From the NCBI GenBank assembly GCA_023458595.1, contig JAEWYT010000171.1:1-47844 (forward strand): a stretch of DNA of 47,844 bases. Direction: 5' to 3'. A program made the translations under genes and the position numbers. Positions 31,612-40,517 of this stretch are shown in pieces. The notes under the pieces were generated by a model. That model worked only from the letters and a program-made list of their open reading frames with translations. It had not been told where the DNA came from and made no database searches. The DNA is from Pseudomonadota bacterium (GTDB taxonomy: Bacteria; Pseudomonadota; Alphaproteobacteria; Rhizobiales; Tepidamorphaceae). Numbering within the stretch: position 1 is the stretch's first letter; every line of letters starts with the position of its first letter.

Positions 31612-34600
31612 GTGCAGGGCTGGGTGGTCGTCGCCACCGCGATTCTCTACCTCGCCTTCCTGTTCGCCGTGGCGAGCTGGGGCGACAAGCTGGCGATGCG
31701 CGGGCGGTGGCGGGGCGGACGGCCCTTCCTCTACGCAATGACGCTGTGCGTCTACTGCACGTCCTGGACGTTCTTCGGCTCGGTCGGCATGTCGGCGCGC
31801 ACCGGCCTCGATTTCCTGCCCGTCTATCTCGGTCCGGCCCTGATGATCGGGCTGGGCTACCCGATCGTGCTCAGGATCGCGCGGCTCGCCAAGGACCAGA
31901 ATATCACCTCGATCGCCGACTTCATCGCGTCGCGCTACGGCAAGAGCCCGCTGGTCGCGGCCGTTGTCACGCTGATCGCGGTGATCGGCGCCCTGCCCTA
32001 TATCGCGCTGCAGCTCAAGGCGATCTCGGCCTCGGTCGGCACCATGGTCGGCTACCTGCAGCAGAACGGCGCCGTCTACAACACGCCCATCCTCGCCGAT
32101 ACCGCGCTCCTCGTCGCCTTCGCCCTCGCCCTGTTCGCCATCCTGTTCGGCACCCGTCACATCGACGCGACCGAGCACCAGGACGGGATGATGCTGGCGA
32201 TCGCCACCGAATCGATCATCAAGCTCGGCGCCTTCCTGGTGGTCGGCATCTTCGTCACCTACACGATGTTCGACGGGCCCGACGCGCTGTGGGAGAAGGC
32301 CGAGGCGACGGGGGCCATCGTCTCTCGGTTCGGCCACGAGATGCACGGCGGCACCTGGGTGACGATCACCGCGCTCAGCCTGTTCGCGATTCTTTTGCTG
32401 CCGCGCCAGTTCCACGTCACGGTGGTCGAGAACCACACCGAGAGCGAGATCAGGCGGGCGGCCTGGCTGTTCCCGGTCTATCTGGTGCTGATCAACCTGT
32501 TCGTGGTGCCGATAGCCATCGCCGGCATGCTGACTTTCGGTGACCGGGGCGGCGTCGACGCCGACATGTACGTGCTGGCGCTGCCGATGGCGGCCGGCTC
32601 CAACTGGGCGACGCTCGTCGCCTTCATCGGCGGGCTGTCGGCGGCGACGGCCATGGTGATCGTCGAGAGCGTCGCGCTGTCGATCATGGTCTGCAACGAC
32701 CTTGTGGTGCCGTTCATGCTGCGGCGGTGGGGCGCGGACACCGAGCGCAGCGACATGGGCAAGCGGCTGCTGCTGATCCGTCGCGTCGCGATCCTCGCGA
32801 TCCTGCTGCTCGCCTATGCGTACTACCGGGCCGCAGGCAACTCGGCGGCGCTGGCCTCGATCGGGCTCCTGTCGTTCGCCGCGATCGCCCAGCTCGCGCC
32901 GGCGTTCTTCGGCGGCCTCATCTGGCGGCGCGGCACGGCGCGCGGGGCGATCGCCGGCACGCTCGCCGGCTTCGCCGTGTGGGCCTACACGCTGCTGCTG
33001 CCGACCTTCGCGGGTTCCGGCCTGCTGCCTGCGAGCTTCGTCACCGACGGCCCGTTCGGCCTCGCCTTCCTGAGGCCGGAGCGGCTGTTCCACCTCGAGT
33101 TCGCACCGCTGTCGCACGGGGTGTTCTGGAGCATCATGGTCAACCTCGTGACCTACGTGCTGGTCTCGATCATGCGCCGACCGGAACCGATCGAGCGGCT
33201 GCAGGCGAACGTCTTCGTGCAGGCGGATCTCGCGCCGATCGCGCCGGCAAGGCGATTGTGGCGCAGCTCCGTGTCGCTCGGCGAGCTGATGGACACCGTT
33301 GCCCGCTATCTCGGCGAGGAGCGCACGGAGCGGTCGTTCACGACCTTCGCCGAGGAGCGCGGGATCGCCCTCGACCGGCACGGCGAAATCGACATGCATG
33401 TGCTGCGCTACGCCGAGCACCTGCTGGCGAGCGCCATCGGCGCGCCGTCGTCGCGCCTCGTGCTGTCGCTGCTGCTGGGCCGTCGCGACGTTTCCAGCAA
33501 ACAGGCCCTGAAGCTGCTCGACGACGCCTCCGAGGCGATCGTCTACAACCGCGACCTCCTGCAGACGGCGCTCGACCACGTCGGCCAGGGCATCGTCGTG
33601 CTCGACCCCGAGCTGCGGCTGACGACCTGGAACAGACGGTTCCGCGAGCTCCTCGACCTGCCGCCCGAGCTCGGCCGCATCGGCGTGCCGCTCACCGACG
33701 TCCTGCGCTTCTCCGCCGAGCGGGGCGATTTCGGCCCGGGCCCGGTGCAGCAGCGCGTCGAGGACCGGCTGCGGCGCGTCATGATGACGACGGAAGCATA
33801 CCAGGAGCGGCTGGAGCCGAGCGGCACGGTGCTCGAGGTGCGCACCAATTCGATGCCGAACGGCGGCCTCGTGATGACCTTCACCGACATCACCGAGCGG
33901 GTGCGCACGGCCGAGGAACTGGAACGGGCCAACGAGACGCTGGAGCGGCGCGTGCGCGAGCGCACCGACGAGCTGCAGCGGATCAACCACGACTACGAAC
34001 GCGCCAAGCAACTGGCCGAGGAGGCCAATTTCGGCAAGACGCGATTCCTGGCGGCCGCCAGCCACGACATCCTGCAGCCGCTCAACGCGGCGCGACTCTA
34101 TGCGGCGAGCCTGTCGGAGCGACGGCTGAAGGCGGACGACCGCAAGCTCGCCCACAATATCGATGCCTCCCTCGACGCGGTCGAGGAGATCCTCGGCACC
34201 ATCCTCGACATCTCGCGGCTCGACACCGGCGCGCTGAAGCCCGAGATCACGACCTTCCCGATGTCCGAAGTCCTGTCGCCGCTCGGGGTCGAGTTCGCGC
34301 CGATCGCCCGCGACCGCGGCCTCGAGCTCGAGATCATGCCGTGCTCGCTCGCTGTGCGCTCTGACCGGCGGCTGTTGCGCCGGCTTCTGCAAAACCTCGT
34401 CTCCAATGCCGTGAAGTATACGGAATCCGGCCGTGTCCTGGTCGGCTGCCGGCGTCGCGACGGGCGCATCCGCATCGAGGTGCACGATACCGGACCCGGC
34501 ATCCCGGCCGCCAAGCAGAAGCTGATTTTCGAGGAGTTCCAGCGGCTCGAGGACGGCGCCAAGCGGGCGCGCGGGCTCGGGCTCGGCTTGTCGATCGTCG

Positions 34601-35133
34601 AGCGCATCGGCCGCGTCCTCGACCACGACATCTCGCTCAGCTCGGCGCCGGGACATGGGTCGGCGTTCCGCGTCGAGGTGCCGGCGACCGCGGTCGTCCC
34701 GCCGCAGCGGGCAGGAAGTCGGCCGGCGCGCCGCGCGGGCGTCCGGATCGAGGGCCTGACGGTCCTGTGCATCGACAACGAGCGGAAGATCCTCGACGGC
34801 ATGGCGGCGCTGATCAGCGGCTGGGGCTGCCGGGTGCTGTGCGCGCCCTCGGCGAAAGCGGCGGCCAAGACCCTGAAGCGCGAACGGCTGGTGCCCGACG
34901 TGCTGCTCGTCGACTACCACCTGGACGACGGCAACGGCATCGACGCGGCGATCGACCTGCGATGGAAGTTCGCGACCAACCTCCCGGCGATCCTGATCAC
35001 GGCCGACCGCTCGCCGGCAATCCGCGACGAGGCGCGCTCGAAGGACATCTCGGTGCTCTACAAGCCGCTGAAGGCGGCGGCGCTGAGGGCGCTGCTCGCC
35101 AAGATCCCGGTGCGCCGCGAGGCGGCGGAGTGA
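31612..35133 (+). CDS. Transporter-like hybrid sensor histidine kinase, CrbS type
   Basis: A 1173-residue protein. Residues 1-520 are a sodium:solute-symporter-like module with about 13 helices; then a STAC linker (SVSLGELMDTVARYL to LVLSLLLG), a PAS domain (about 655-770), a coiled coil, HisKA with His818 in AASHDILQPL, a HATPase domain (NLVSNAVKYT, DTGPGIP, GLGLGLSI) and a C-terminal receiver with Asp1101 (LLVDYHLDD). This is the CrbS architecture, which with CrbR controls acetate activation and uptake. The GTG start follows a clear GGAGGA site 6 bases upstream. The neighbouring LuxR-type regulator and the permease fit. Confidence 0.9.
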   Translation: MQGWVVVATAILYLAFLFAVASWGDKLAMRGRWRGGRPFLYAMTLCVYCTSWTFFGSVGMSARTGLDFLPVYLGPALMIGLGYPIVLRIARLAKDQNITSIADFIASRYGKSPLVAAVVTLIAVIGALPYIALQLKAISASVGTMVGYLQQNGAVYNTPILADTALLVAFALALFAILFGTRHIDATEHQDGMMLAIATESIIKLGAFLVVGIFVTYTMFDGPDALWEKAEATGAIVSRFGHEMHGGTWVTITALSLFAILLLPRQFHVTVVENHTESEIRRAAWLFPVYLVLINLFVVPIAIAGMLTFGDRGGVDADMYVLALPMAAGSNWATLVAFIGGLSAATAMVIVESVALSIMVCNDLVVPFMLRRWGADTERSDMGKRLLLIRRVAILAILLLAYAYYRAAGNSAALASIGLLSFAAIAQLAPAFFGGLIWRRGTARGAIAGTLAGFAVWAYTLLLPTFAGSGLLPASFVTDGPFGLAFLRPERLFHLEFAPLSHGVFWSIMVNLVTYVLVSIMRRPEPIERLQANVFVQADLAPIAPARRLWRSSVSLGELMDTVARYLGEERTERSFTTFAEERGIALDRHGEIDMHVLRYAEHLLASAIGAPSSRLVLSLLLGRRDVSSKQALKLLDDASEAIVYNRDLLQTALDHVGQGIVVLDPELRLTTWNRRFRELLDLPPELGRIGVPLTDVLRFSAERGDFGPGPVQQRVEDRLRRVMMTTEAYQERLEPSGTVLEVRTNSMPNGGLVMTFTDITERVRTAEELERANETLERRVRERTDELQRINHDYERAKQLAEEANFGKTRFLAAASHDILQPLNAARLYAASLSERRLKADDRKLAHNIDASLDAVEEILGTILDISRLDTGALKPEITTFPMSEVLSPLGVEFAPIARDRGLELEIMPCSLAVRSDRRLLRRLLQNLVSNAVKYTESGRVLVGCRRRDGRIRIEVHDTGPGIPAAKQKLIFEEFQRLEDGAKRARGLGLGLSIVERIGRVLDHDISLSSAPGHGSAFRVEVPATAVVPPQRAGSRPARRAGVRIEGLTVLCIDNERKILDGMAALISGWGCRVLCAPSAKAAAKTLKRERLVPDVLLVDYHLDDGNGIDAAIDLRWKFATNLPAILITADRSPAIRDEARSKDISVLYKPLKAAALRALLAKIPVRREAAE

Positions 35134-35182
35134 GCGGCCGCGCGGTCCTTTCCGATCGCGGCGCCGCGCGACGTCAGCCCGA

Positions 35183-35914
35183 CTACCCCGGCAGGCCGCC
35201 CGGCCACTGCCCGGCCTCGATGCGGCTTGCGGCTATCACCGCCTGAGTGCGGCTCTCGACGCCGAGCTTCTGCAGGATCGCCGAGACGTGCGCCTTCACC
35301 GTCGCCTCGGAAACACCGAGCTCGTAGGCGATCTGCTTGTTGAGAAGCCCCTCGCTCAGCATCATCAGGACGCGGACCTGCTGCGGCGTCAGGGTGGCGA
35401 GGCGGGCGGTGAGCTGCGCATCGCCGTCGTCGGCGGCGCCGAGATCGAGGTTGGGCGGCGTCCAGACGCCGCCGCCGAGAACCTCGCCAACGGCCTGGCG
35501 GATCGAGTCCACGTCCGTCGACTTGGGGATGAAGCCGGAGGCGCCGAACTCCAGGCACCGGCGGATGACCGAAGGCTCCTCGTGCGCGGAAACCACGACG
35601 ACCGGCACGCTGGGGTACTGCGCCCTGAGATAGAGGAGCCCGGAAAAGCCGCGCACGCCGGGCATCGCGAGATCGAGCAGGACGAGATCGATGTCCGCTC
35701 CCGCCTCGATCCGATCGGTCACCTCCTCGATGGTGCCTGCCTCGAGGATCTCGACCGAATCGAAGGCGCCCGAGAGGGCGTGCTTCAACGCGTCGCGGAA
35801 CAGCGGATGATCGTCCGCGATCAGGATCCGGTAACCGCCAGCCTCTTCCAAGTCCGTCCCCGGCAAACCGTTGCAGCCGACGCCAAGTGTTTCGCGCCAC
35901 GTGTCCGCGTGCAA
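35183..35914 (-). CDS. LuxR-family response regulator, CrbR type
   Basis: About 243 residues: receiver (ADDHPLFRDAL, Asp81 in LLDLAMPG, Lys in GFIPKST) and a GerE DNA-binding domain (LTPQQVRVLMML, SEATVKAHVSAIL). It converges with the CrbS-like kinase and diverges from the permease operon, its probable target. No ATG precedes the receiver; the frame opens at a TTG at 35914 with a 27-residue leader, and a later TTG at 35851 after GGGGACG is an alternative start, so the N-terminus is uncertain. Confidence 0.86.
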   Translation of the reverse strand: MHADTWRETLGVGCNGLPGTDLEEAGGYRILIADDHPLFRDALKHALSGAFDSVEILEAGTIEEVTDRIEAGADIDLVLLDLAMPGVRGFSGLLYLRAQYPSVPVVVVSAHEEPSVIRRCLEFGASGFIPKSTDVDSIRQAVGEVLGGGVWTPPNLDLGAADDGDAQLTARLATLTPQQVRVLMMLSEGLLNKQIAYELGVSEATVKAHVSAILQKLGVESRTQAVIAASRIEAGQWPGGLPG

Positions 35915-36234
35915 GCCCGGTCCCGAACCTGGACCGGCAACACACGGAATTTCAACAGGATTCGGCCGTTGTCCGCCAACCGGGGCCGCGACGGAACTGC
36001 TTTCCCGCGGCTTCTGTCAAGAAAAACCCGGGGATTCGTTGCGTAGCCGAAAGTCGAATGGGGGGTGAATCGAGGCAATGGTAAACTTTTATTAACGCGG
36101 CGGCCTGGGAAACGGGAGCCGTGTGGGACGGGGACATGCGGATGAGAACGTCCGGTGTCTGAAACGCGGGGGCCAGGCAAGCGGAGACACAAGCCGCGCA
36201 CAGGCCCCGGGGACCTTTAGAGGAAACGTGACCC
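35915..36234. other. Promoter region between the CrbR-type gene and the permease operon
   Basis: A 320-base stretch without a supported gene. Around 36080-36096 it has an AT-rich patch (GGTAAACTTTTATTAACG) rare in this GC-rich window, possibly part of the permease promoter or a regulator site. The ribosome site AGGAAA lies just before 36235. I saw no clear -24/-12 or FixK site. Confidence 0.45.
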
Positions 36235-36495
36235 ATGGCAAACGGCAACGATGAAGCCTGGTGGGGCAAAACGAAGGGGCTGATGATCACCTGCCTGGTG
36301 ATCTGGGCCATCTTCAGTTTCGTCATCCACTTCTTCGTGAATGCACTTAACGAGATCGTCATCCTCGGTTTCCCGCTCGGCTACTACATGGCCGCGCAGG
36401 GATCGCTGATCGTGTTCGTGATCCTGACCTTCTGGTTCTCCGGACGTCAGGACGCCATCGACCGCGAATTCGGCGTCGCCGAAGACGATTACTGA
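36235..36495 (+). CDS. DUF4212 small membrane subunit of the symporter
   Basis: An 86-residue protein with two membrane helices (about 16-37 and 48-67) of the DUF4212 family, which regularly comes just before VC_2705-type sodium:solute symporters and is thought to be a partner subunit. It ends 13 bases before the symporter start and has an AGGAAA ribosome site. Confidence 0.9.
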   Translation: MANGNDEAWWGKTKGLMITCLVIWAIFSFVIHFFVNALNEIVILGFPLGYYMAAQGSLIVFVILTFWFSGRQDAIDREFGVAEDDY

Positions 36496-36508
36496 GGGGG
36501 GCGGAGAC

Positions 36509-38359
36509 ATGGCTACCCAAACCGGCGGCGGATCCGATTTCGTCAACAATCTGGGCAAGATCTACGGCATCTATACCGGCGGCTTCGCCGCTTTCGTGGT
36601 GCTGCTTGCGATCCTCGAGCAGGTCGGCGTACCCGACCGGGTGATCGGCTACCTGTTCGTGTTCTTCACGCTGGCCGTCTACGCCGGCATCGGCATCCTG
36701 TCGCGCACCATGCAGGTCAGCGAATACTACGTCGCGGGCCGCAGGGTGCCGGCGTTCTACAACGGCATGGCGACCGCGGCGGACTGGATGTCCGGTGCCT
36801 CGTTCGTCGGCATGGCCGGCACGCTCTACGCGCTCGGCTACGACGGCCTCGCCTTCGTGCTCGGCTGGACCGGCGGCTACGTGCTGGTGGCGGTGCTCGT
36901 CGCGCCCTACCTGCGCAAGTTCGGCGCCTACACGGTGCCCGACTTCCTGGCGGCCCGCTTCGGCGGACACCTCGCCCGGTTCCTCGGCATCATCGTGCTG
37001 TTCTGCTGCTCGTTCACCTACGTGACGGCGCAGATCTACGCGACCGGCATCATCGCCTCGCGATTCCTCGGCATGCAGTTCGAGGTCGCGGTGTTCGTCG
37101 GCCTGCTCGGCATCCTGCTGTGCTCGATGCTCGGCGGCATGCGGGCGGTGACCTGGACTCAGGTGGCGCAGTACATCGTGCTGATCATCGCCTACCTGCT
37201 GCCGGTGGTCATCCTGTCGGCGCAGCGCTACGGCGTGCCGATCCCGCAGTTGATGTACGGCCAGGCCCTGCAGGAGATCGCGAGCCTCGAGGAGTCGCTG
37301 AAGAGCCAGGGCCTCGCGCCGGCGGATCTGAAGCACTACCTGACGCCGTTCACGACCTACAACCCGCTGAACTTCTTCGGGCTGATCCTCTGCCTGATGA
37401 TCGGCACGGCCTCGCTGCCGCACATTCTGATGCGGTACTTCACCACGCCGAGCGTGCGCGATGCACGCAAGTCGGTGGGCTGGTCGCTCCTGTTCATCTT
37501 CCTCCTGTACTTCACGGCGCCGGCCTATGCCGCCTTCGCGAAGCTCGAGGTCTACCAGAACGTCATCGGCACGGCGATCACCGACCTGCCGCAGTGGGTG
37601 TTCACCTACGGCCAGCTCGGCCTGGTGAAGATCTGCGGCGCCGACGCGACGGCGGTGGAAGCGATCCGCGAGGCCTGCATGGCCAAGGGGACGGGCGACG
37701 GCGTGCTGGCGCTCGGAGAGCTTGCGATCAACAACGACGTGATCGTCATCTCGACGCCGGAAATCGCGGGCCTGCCCTACGTGATCGCCGGCCTGGTGGC
37801 CGCGGGCGGCCTGGCCGCCGCGCTGTCGACAGCCGACGGTCTCCTGCTCGCGATCGCCAACGCGCTCAGCCACGACGTCTACTACAAGATGGTCGACCCG
37901 CACGCCTCGACGGCCCGGCGTCTGACGATCGCCCGCATTCTGCTGGTGCTCGTCGCCATCTTCGCGGCGTGGCTGGCATCGACCAGACCGGCGGACATCC
38001 TGTCGATGGTGGCCTGGGCGTTCTCGCTCGCCGCGGCGGGCAACTTCCCGGCGCTGGTGCTCGGCGTCTGGTGGAAGCGGTGCACCACCGCGGGCGCGAT
38101 CGCAGGCATCGTCGCCGGCTTCGGCATCACGCTCTACTACCTGCTCATGACCCGCTACGGCGGCATGGGCGAGTGGTTCGGCGTGAAGAACATCTCCGCG
38201 GCGCTGTTCGGTCTGCCGGTAGGCGTGATCGTGATGGTCGTCGTGAGCCTGTTCACGCCGGAGCCGTCCAAGGAGGTCCAGGACCTCGTCGACGAGCTGC
38301 GCAAGCCACGCGGCGGCAGCCTCATGGAGGGTGGCGACATGGTGGCCAAGGGCGCCTGA
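36509..38359 (+). CDS. Sodium:solute symporter, acetate/short-chain-acid type (ActP-like)
   Basis: A 616-residue symporter with about 13-14 helices. The early segment ISEYYVAGR-like (MQVSEYYVAGRRVPAFYNGMATAADWMSGAS) and the signature GGLAAALSTADGLLLAIANALSHD are those of the ActP/VC_2705 branch. It has a longer loop (about 230-300) than ActP of enterobacteria. It should take up acetate or related acids with sodium. It is coupled to the DUF4212 gene, is probably regulated by the CrbS/CrbR-type pair, and is followed by a strong terminator. Confidence 0.9.
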   Translation: MATQTGGGSDFVNNLGKIYGIYTGGFAAFVVLLAILEQVGVPDRVIGYLFVFFTLAVYAGIGILSRTMQVSEYYVAGRRVPAFYNGMATAADWMSGASFVGMAGTLYALGYDGLAFVLGWTGGYVLVAVLVAPYLRKFGAYTVPDFLAARFGGHLARFLGIIVLFCCSFTYVTAQIYATGIIASRFLGMQFEVAVFVGLLGILLCSMLGGMRAVTWTQVAQYIVLIIAYLLPVVILSAQRYGVPIPQLMYGQALQEIASLEESLKSQGLAPADLKHYLTPFTTYNPLNFFGLILCLMIGTASLPHILMRYFTTPSVRDARKSVGWSLLFIFLLYFTAPAYAAFAKLEVYQNVIGTAITDLPQWVFTYGQLGLVKICGADATAVEAIREACMAKGTGDGVLALGELAINNDVIVISTPEIAGLPYVIAGLVAAGGLAAALSTADGLLLAIANALSHDVYYKMVDPHASTARRLTIARILLVLVAIFAAWLASTRPADILSMVAWAFSLAAAGNFPALVLGVWWKRCTTAGAIAGIVAGFGITLYYLLMTRYGGMGEWFGVKNISAALFGLPVGVIVMVVVSLFTPEPSKEVQDLVDELRKPRGGSLMEGGDMVAKGA

Positions 38360-38381
38360 GCGCGCCGACCCGAAACGCGGT

Positions 38382-38413
38382 GGGCGGGGCTCATGGCCCC
38401 GCCCTTCTGTTTT
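38382..38413 (+). terminator. Intrinsic terminator of the symporter operon
   Basis: A perfect 9-base GC stem (GGGCGGGGC/GCCCCGCCC) with a TCATG loop is followed by TTCTGTTTT, starting 22 bases after the symporter stop. Confidence 0.85.
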
Positions 38414-38457
38414 CCGCGAATCCGTGGATGAATGCGCGGGCGGCAACAGGGGGACCG

Positions 38458-38745
38458 ATGCAACCCGAATTCAGTATCGTCGCGCAGATCCCGAACTACG
38501 TGCTCGCCGCGCTGATGTACACGTTGCTCGGCCGTTTCGTGCTGTCGTTCCTGTTCCCGCCGGATTCGAAGAACTACATCTTCCGTGCCTTCGTCCGGCT
38601 CACCGACCCGGTCCTCGCGGTCGTCCGCCTGATCACGCCGGCAGCCGTGCCTCATCTCCTTCTGATCGTCTTCGCGGCGATCTGGATGCTGGTGCTGCGG
38701 ATCATCGTCATCGTCGTCAGCCTCGGCGCGACGCAGACGGTTTGA
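38458..38745 (+). CDS. YggT family membrane protein
   Basis: A 95-residue protein with two helices (about 13-32 and 65-88) and the FRAFVRLTDPVLAVVRLITP segment between them, typical of YggT/CCB3-like proteins. Function in this group is poorly known; relatives act in cell division and membrane complex assembly. The ATG at 38458 follows ACAGGGGGA. The following small membrane protein begins 12 bases later, so they are probably transcribed together. Confidence 0.75.
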   Translation: MQPEFSIVAQIPNYVLAALMYTLLGRFVLSFLFPPDSKNYIFRAFVRLTDPVLAVVRLITPAAVPHLLLIVFAAIWMLVLRIIVIVVSLGATQTV

Positions 38746-38756
38746 AGGGCCGGCCC

Positions 38757-39083
38757 ATGTCGAACCAGGGATATCTGATCGGCATACTCGGCTTCGGCCT
38801 GATCAGCGGCATGTTCTCGCCGCTCATCCTGCCGCAGGCGACCGGGGCGGTGCTGCTGCTGGCCCCCGGACTGCTGATCTCCAGCCCGAGTGTGGTGGTT
38901 TTCCTCGCGTACCTGCTCGGTGCGACGTTCACCATAATGCTCGCCGGCATCCCGGCCGCGGTCTACGAGCGGATCACCGGAAGCGGCGAATCCACCGCCG
39001 TTTCGCTGTGGATCTGGCTCGCCTGCACGGCCGTCCTGGCTCTGCCCGCGGTTATCGGCTTCTTGAGGATCGGTGGCTTCTGA
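38757..39083 (+). CDS. Hypothetical membrane protein
   Basis: A 108-residue hydrophobic protein with about three helices (residues 6-24, 28-68 region, 82-103). I do not recognise the family. It starts 11 bases after YggT with a short GAAGGG site, so it is probably in the same transcript. No cysteines or charged membrane residues suggest a catalytic role. Confidence 0.65.
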   Translation: MSNQGYLIGILGFGLISGMFSPLILPQATGAVLLLAPGLLISSPSVVVFLAYLLGATFTIMLAGIPAAVYERITGSGESTAVSLWIWLACTAVLALPAVIGFLRIGGF

Positions 39084-39170
39084 ACGATCCGCGAAAGACT
39101 TCCTTAAACGGCTCGCGTTTCAAATCGGTGCGTCGATGTTCATTTCCCTGAGTAACGGGAGCGCGGAAAC

Positions 39171-39509
39171 ATGCCCGATCTGAACGAACCGGACACCCAG
39201 GGCGCGGCCCTTTCGTTCGGGCTGGCGTGCATCCTTATCGCCTTTATCGGCAGCGGCCTGTCGGAGGATCCGGCGATCGCGCTGAAGGCCGACGGGCTGA
39301 TGGCGATCCTGGCGGCGCTCTATCTCGTGTTCCGCGCGGCTCCCGGCGGCAGCAAGCTGGGCGACCTCTTGCCGCTTCCCGTCCGCCAGCCGGGCGATCG
39401 GCGCCGCTACGGCGCGAGCCCGCGCGTCCATGCGCATCTCTGGTTCGCGCAGTGGATGGTTGCGCTCGCCGCGGTCAGCCTCGCCACATCCCTGTTCGTC
39501 GGCGGCTGA
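39171..39509 (+). CDS. Hypothetical membrane protein, first of a paralogous pair
   Basis: A 112-residue protein with about three helices (13-30, 41-54, 90-109). The pattern DPAIALKADGLMAILAAL, then LWFAQWMVALAAVSLATSLF, is shared in spacing with the next gene, although identity is low. There is no known domain I can name. An upstream ACGGGAG is the likely ribosome site. Confidence 0.65.
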   Translation: MPDLNEPDTQGAALSFGLACILIAFIGSGLSEDPAIALKADGLMAILAALYLVFRAAPGGSKLGDLLPLPVRQPGDRRRYGASPRVHAHLWFAQWMVALAAVSLATSLFVGG

Positions 39510-39605
39510 CCGACTTCACGCGAACTTGCGCGACGACGCGCTTGCGCCCGCCCCGGCGGCACGGGCAATCTGTCACGATTGCCGGCTAATCCGAACGGGC
39601 ATCGC

Positions 39606-39977
39606 ATGGACGAACTGCGCCGCATGGCTTTCGTCTCGATCGGTCGGGCCTGCGGATTCGCGGGGCTCGCCATCCTTTGCGTCATGCTCGGCCTCACCTA
39701 CGATCCGCTGGTAGCGGTGCGCAGCGGGGGCGTCCTGATGACGCTCGTGACCGTCGTCCTGCTCCTGAAGGCCCGCACCGCACTGACGCAGGACGTGCGG
39801 CGCACCGAGATGTGGCTCATGCTCGACGAAGGCAAGCGGCCGGCGGCCGAATACGCCCAGTGGGCCGGCGCCACCGTGCTGCGCGACACCTATCTGTGGT
39901 TCGCCCAGTACGCCGCCGGGCTTTCGATCGTCTTGTGGGTCACCGCGCTGCTCGTGTCGCTCGGCCGGCAGCTCTAG
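39606..39977 (+). CDS. Hypothetical membrane protein, second of a paralogous pair
   Basis: A 123-residue protein whose segments DPLVAVRSGGVLMTLVTVVL and LWFAQYAAGLSIVLWVTALL match the preceding protein in order and spacing, so the pair probably arose by tandem duplication. It has about three helices. ATG at 39606 was preferred over an in-frame TTG at 39579. It is convergent with yjbQ and ends 10 bases before it. Confidence 0.65.
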   Translation: MDELRRMAFVSIGRACGFAGLAILCVMLGLTYDPLVAVRSGGVLMTLVTVVLLLKARTALTQDVRRTEMWLMLDEGKRPAAEYAQWAGATVLRDTYLWFAQYAAGLSIVLWVTALLVSLGRQL

Positions 39978-39987
39978 ACGTGACGCT

Positions 39988-40416
39988 TCATCCGCCGACC
40001 TCGCCGATGAAATGCAGCGCGATCTCGCGCTGGTGCGGCCGGTCGCGGTGCTCCACGAGATAGATCGCCTGCCAGACGCCGAGCAGCATCCTCCCCGCCT
40101 CGACGGGGACCGACAGCGACGTCGTGGTGAGCATGGCACGGATGTGGGCCGGCATGTCGTCGGGGCCCTCGCTGGCGTGCCGATAGGGCAGGTCGCGGGG
40201 CGCCAGCCGGTCGAGCGTGTCGGCGAGATCGTGCAGGACGTCCGGATCGGCGTTCTCCTGGACCGTCAGCGAGGCGGAGGTGTGGCGCAGGAACAGCGTC
40301 AGGAGACCGTCGGCCGCCGAACGGGCCGCGAGCCAATCGGCGACTTGCCCGGTGACGTCGACGAACGCCCGCCCACGCGTGTTCAGCGCGATCGTGCCGA
40401 CATGCTGGATAATCAT
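39988..40416 (-). CDS. YjbQ family protein (UPF0047)
   Basis: A 142-residue protein of the YjbQ/UPF0047 family, labelled secondary thiamine-phosphate synthase because it can complement thiE mutants. It has the conserved HTSASLTVQENAD motif (residues 45-57), a second His-rich area (HIRAML) and QAIYLVEHRD near the C-terminus. Length is normal and it stands alone between convergent and divergent neighbours. Confidence 0.9.
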   Translation of the reverse strand: MIIQHVGTIALNTRGRAFVDVTGQVADWLAARSAADGLLTLFLRHTSASLTVQENADPDVLHDLADTLDRLAPRDLPYRHASEGPDDMPAHIRAMLTTTSLSVPVEAGRMLLGVWQAIYLVEHRDRPHQREIALHFIGEVGG

Positions 40417-40517
40417 CCCCTATCCCCTTCAATCCGCCACACGGCTCTGGACGTGACGGTTCAACTGCGGTCAGATGCGGCCGTCCGCACGCCCCACCCC
40501 TTCCCGACAGGATACTG

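Noticed and set aside
31168..34920. A 1250-codon open frame on the minus strand
   Set aside because: It is antisense to the CrbS-like kinase, whose domains are intact; the composition is typical of GC-rich shadow frames.
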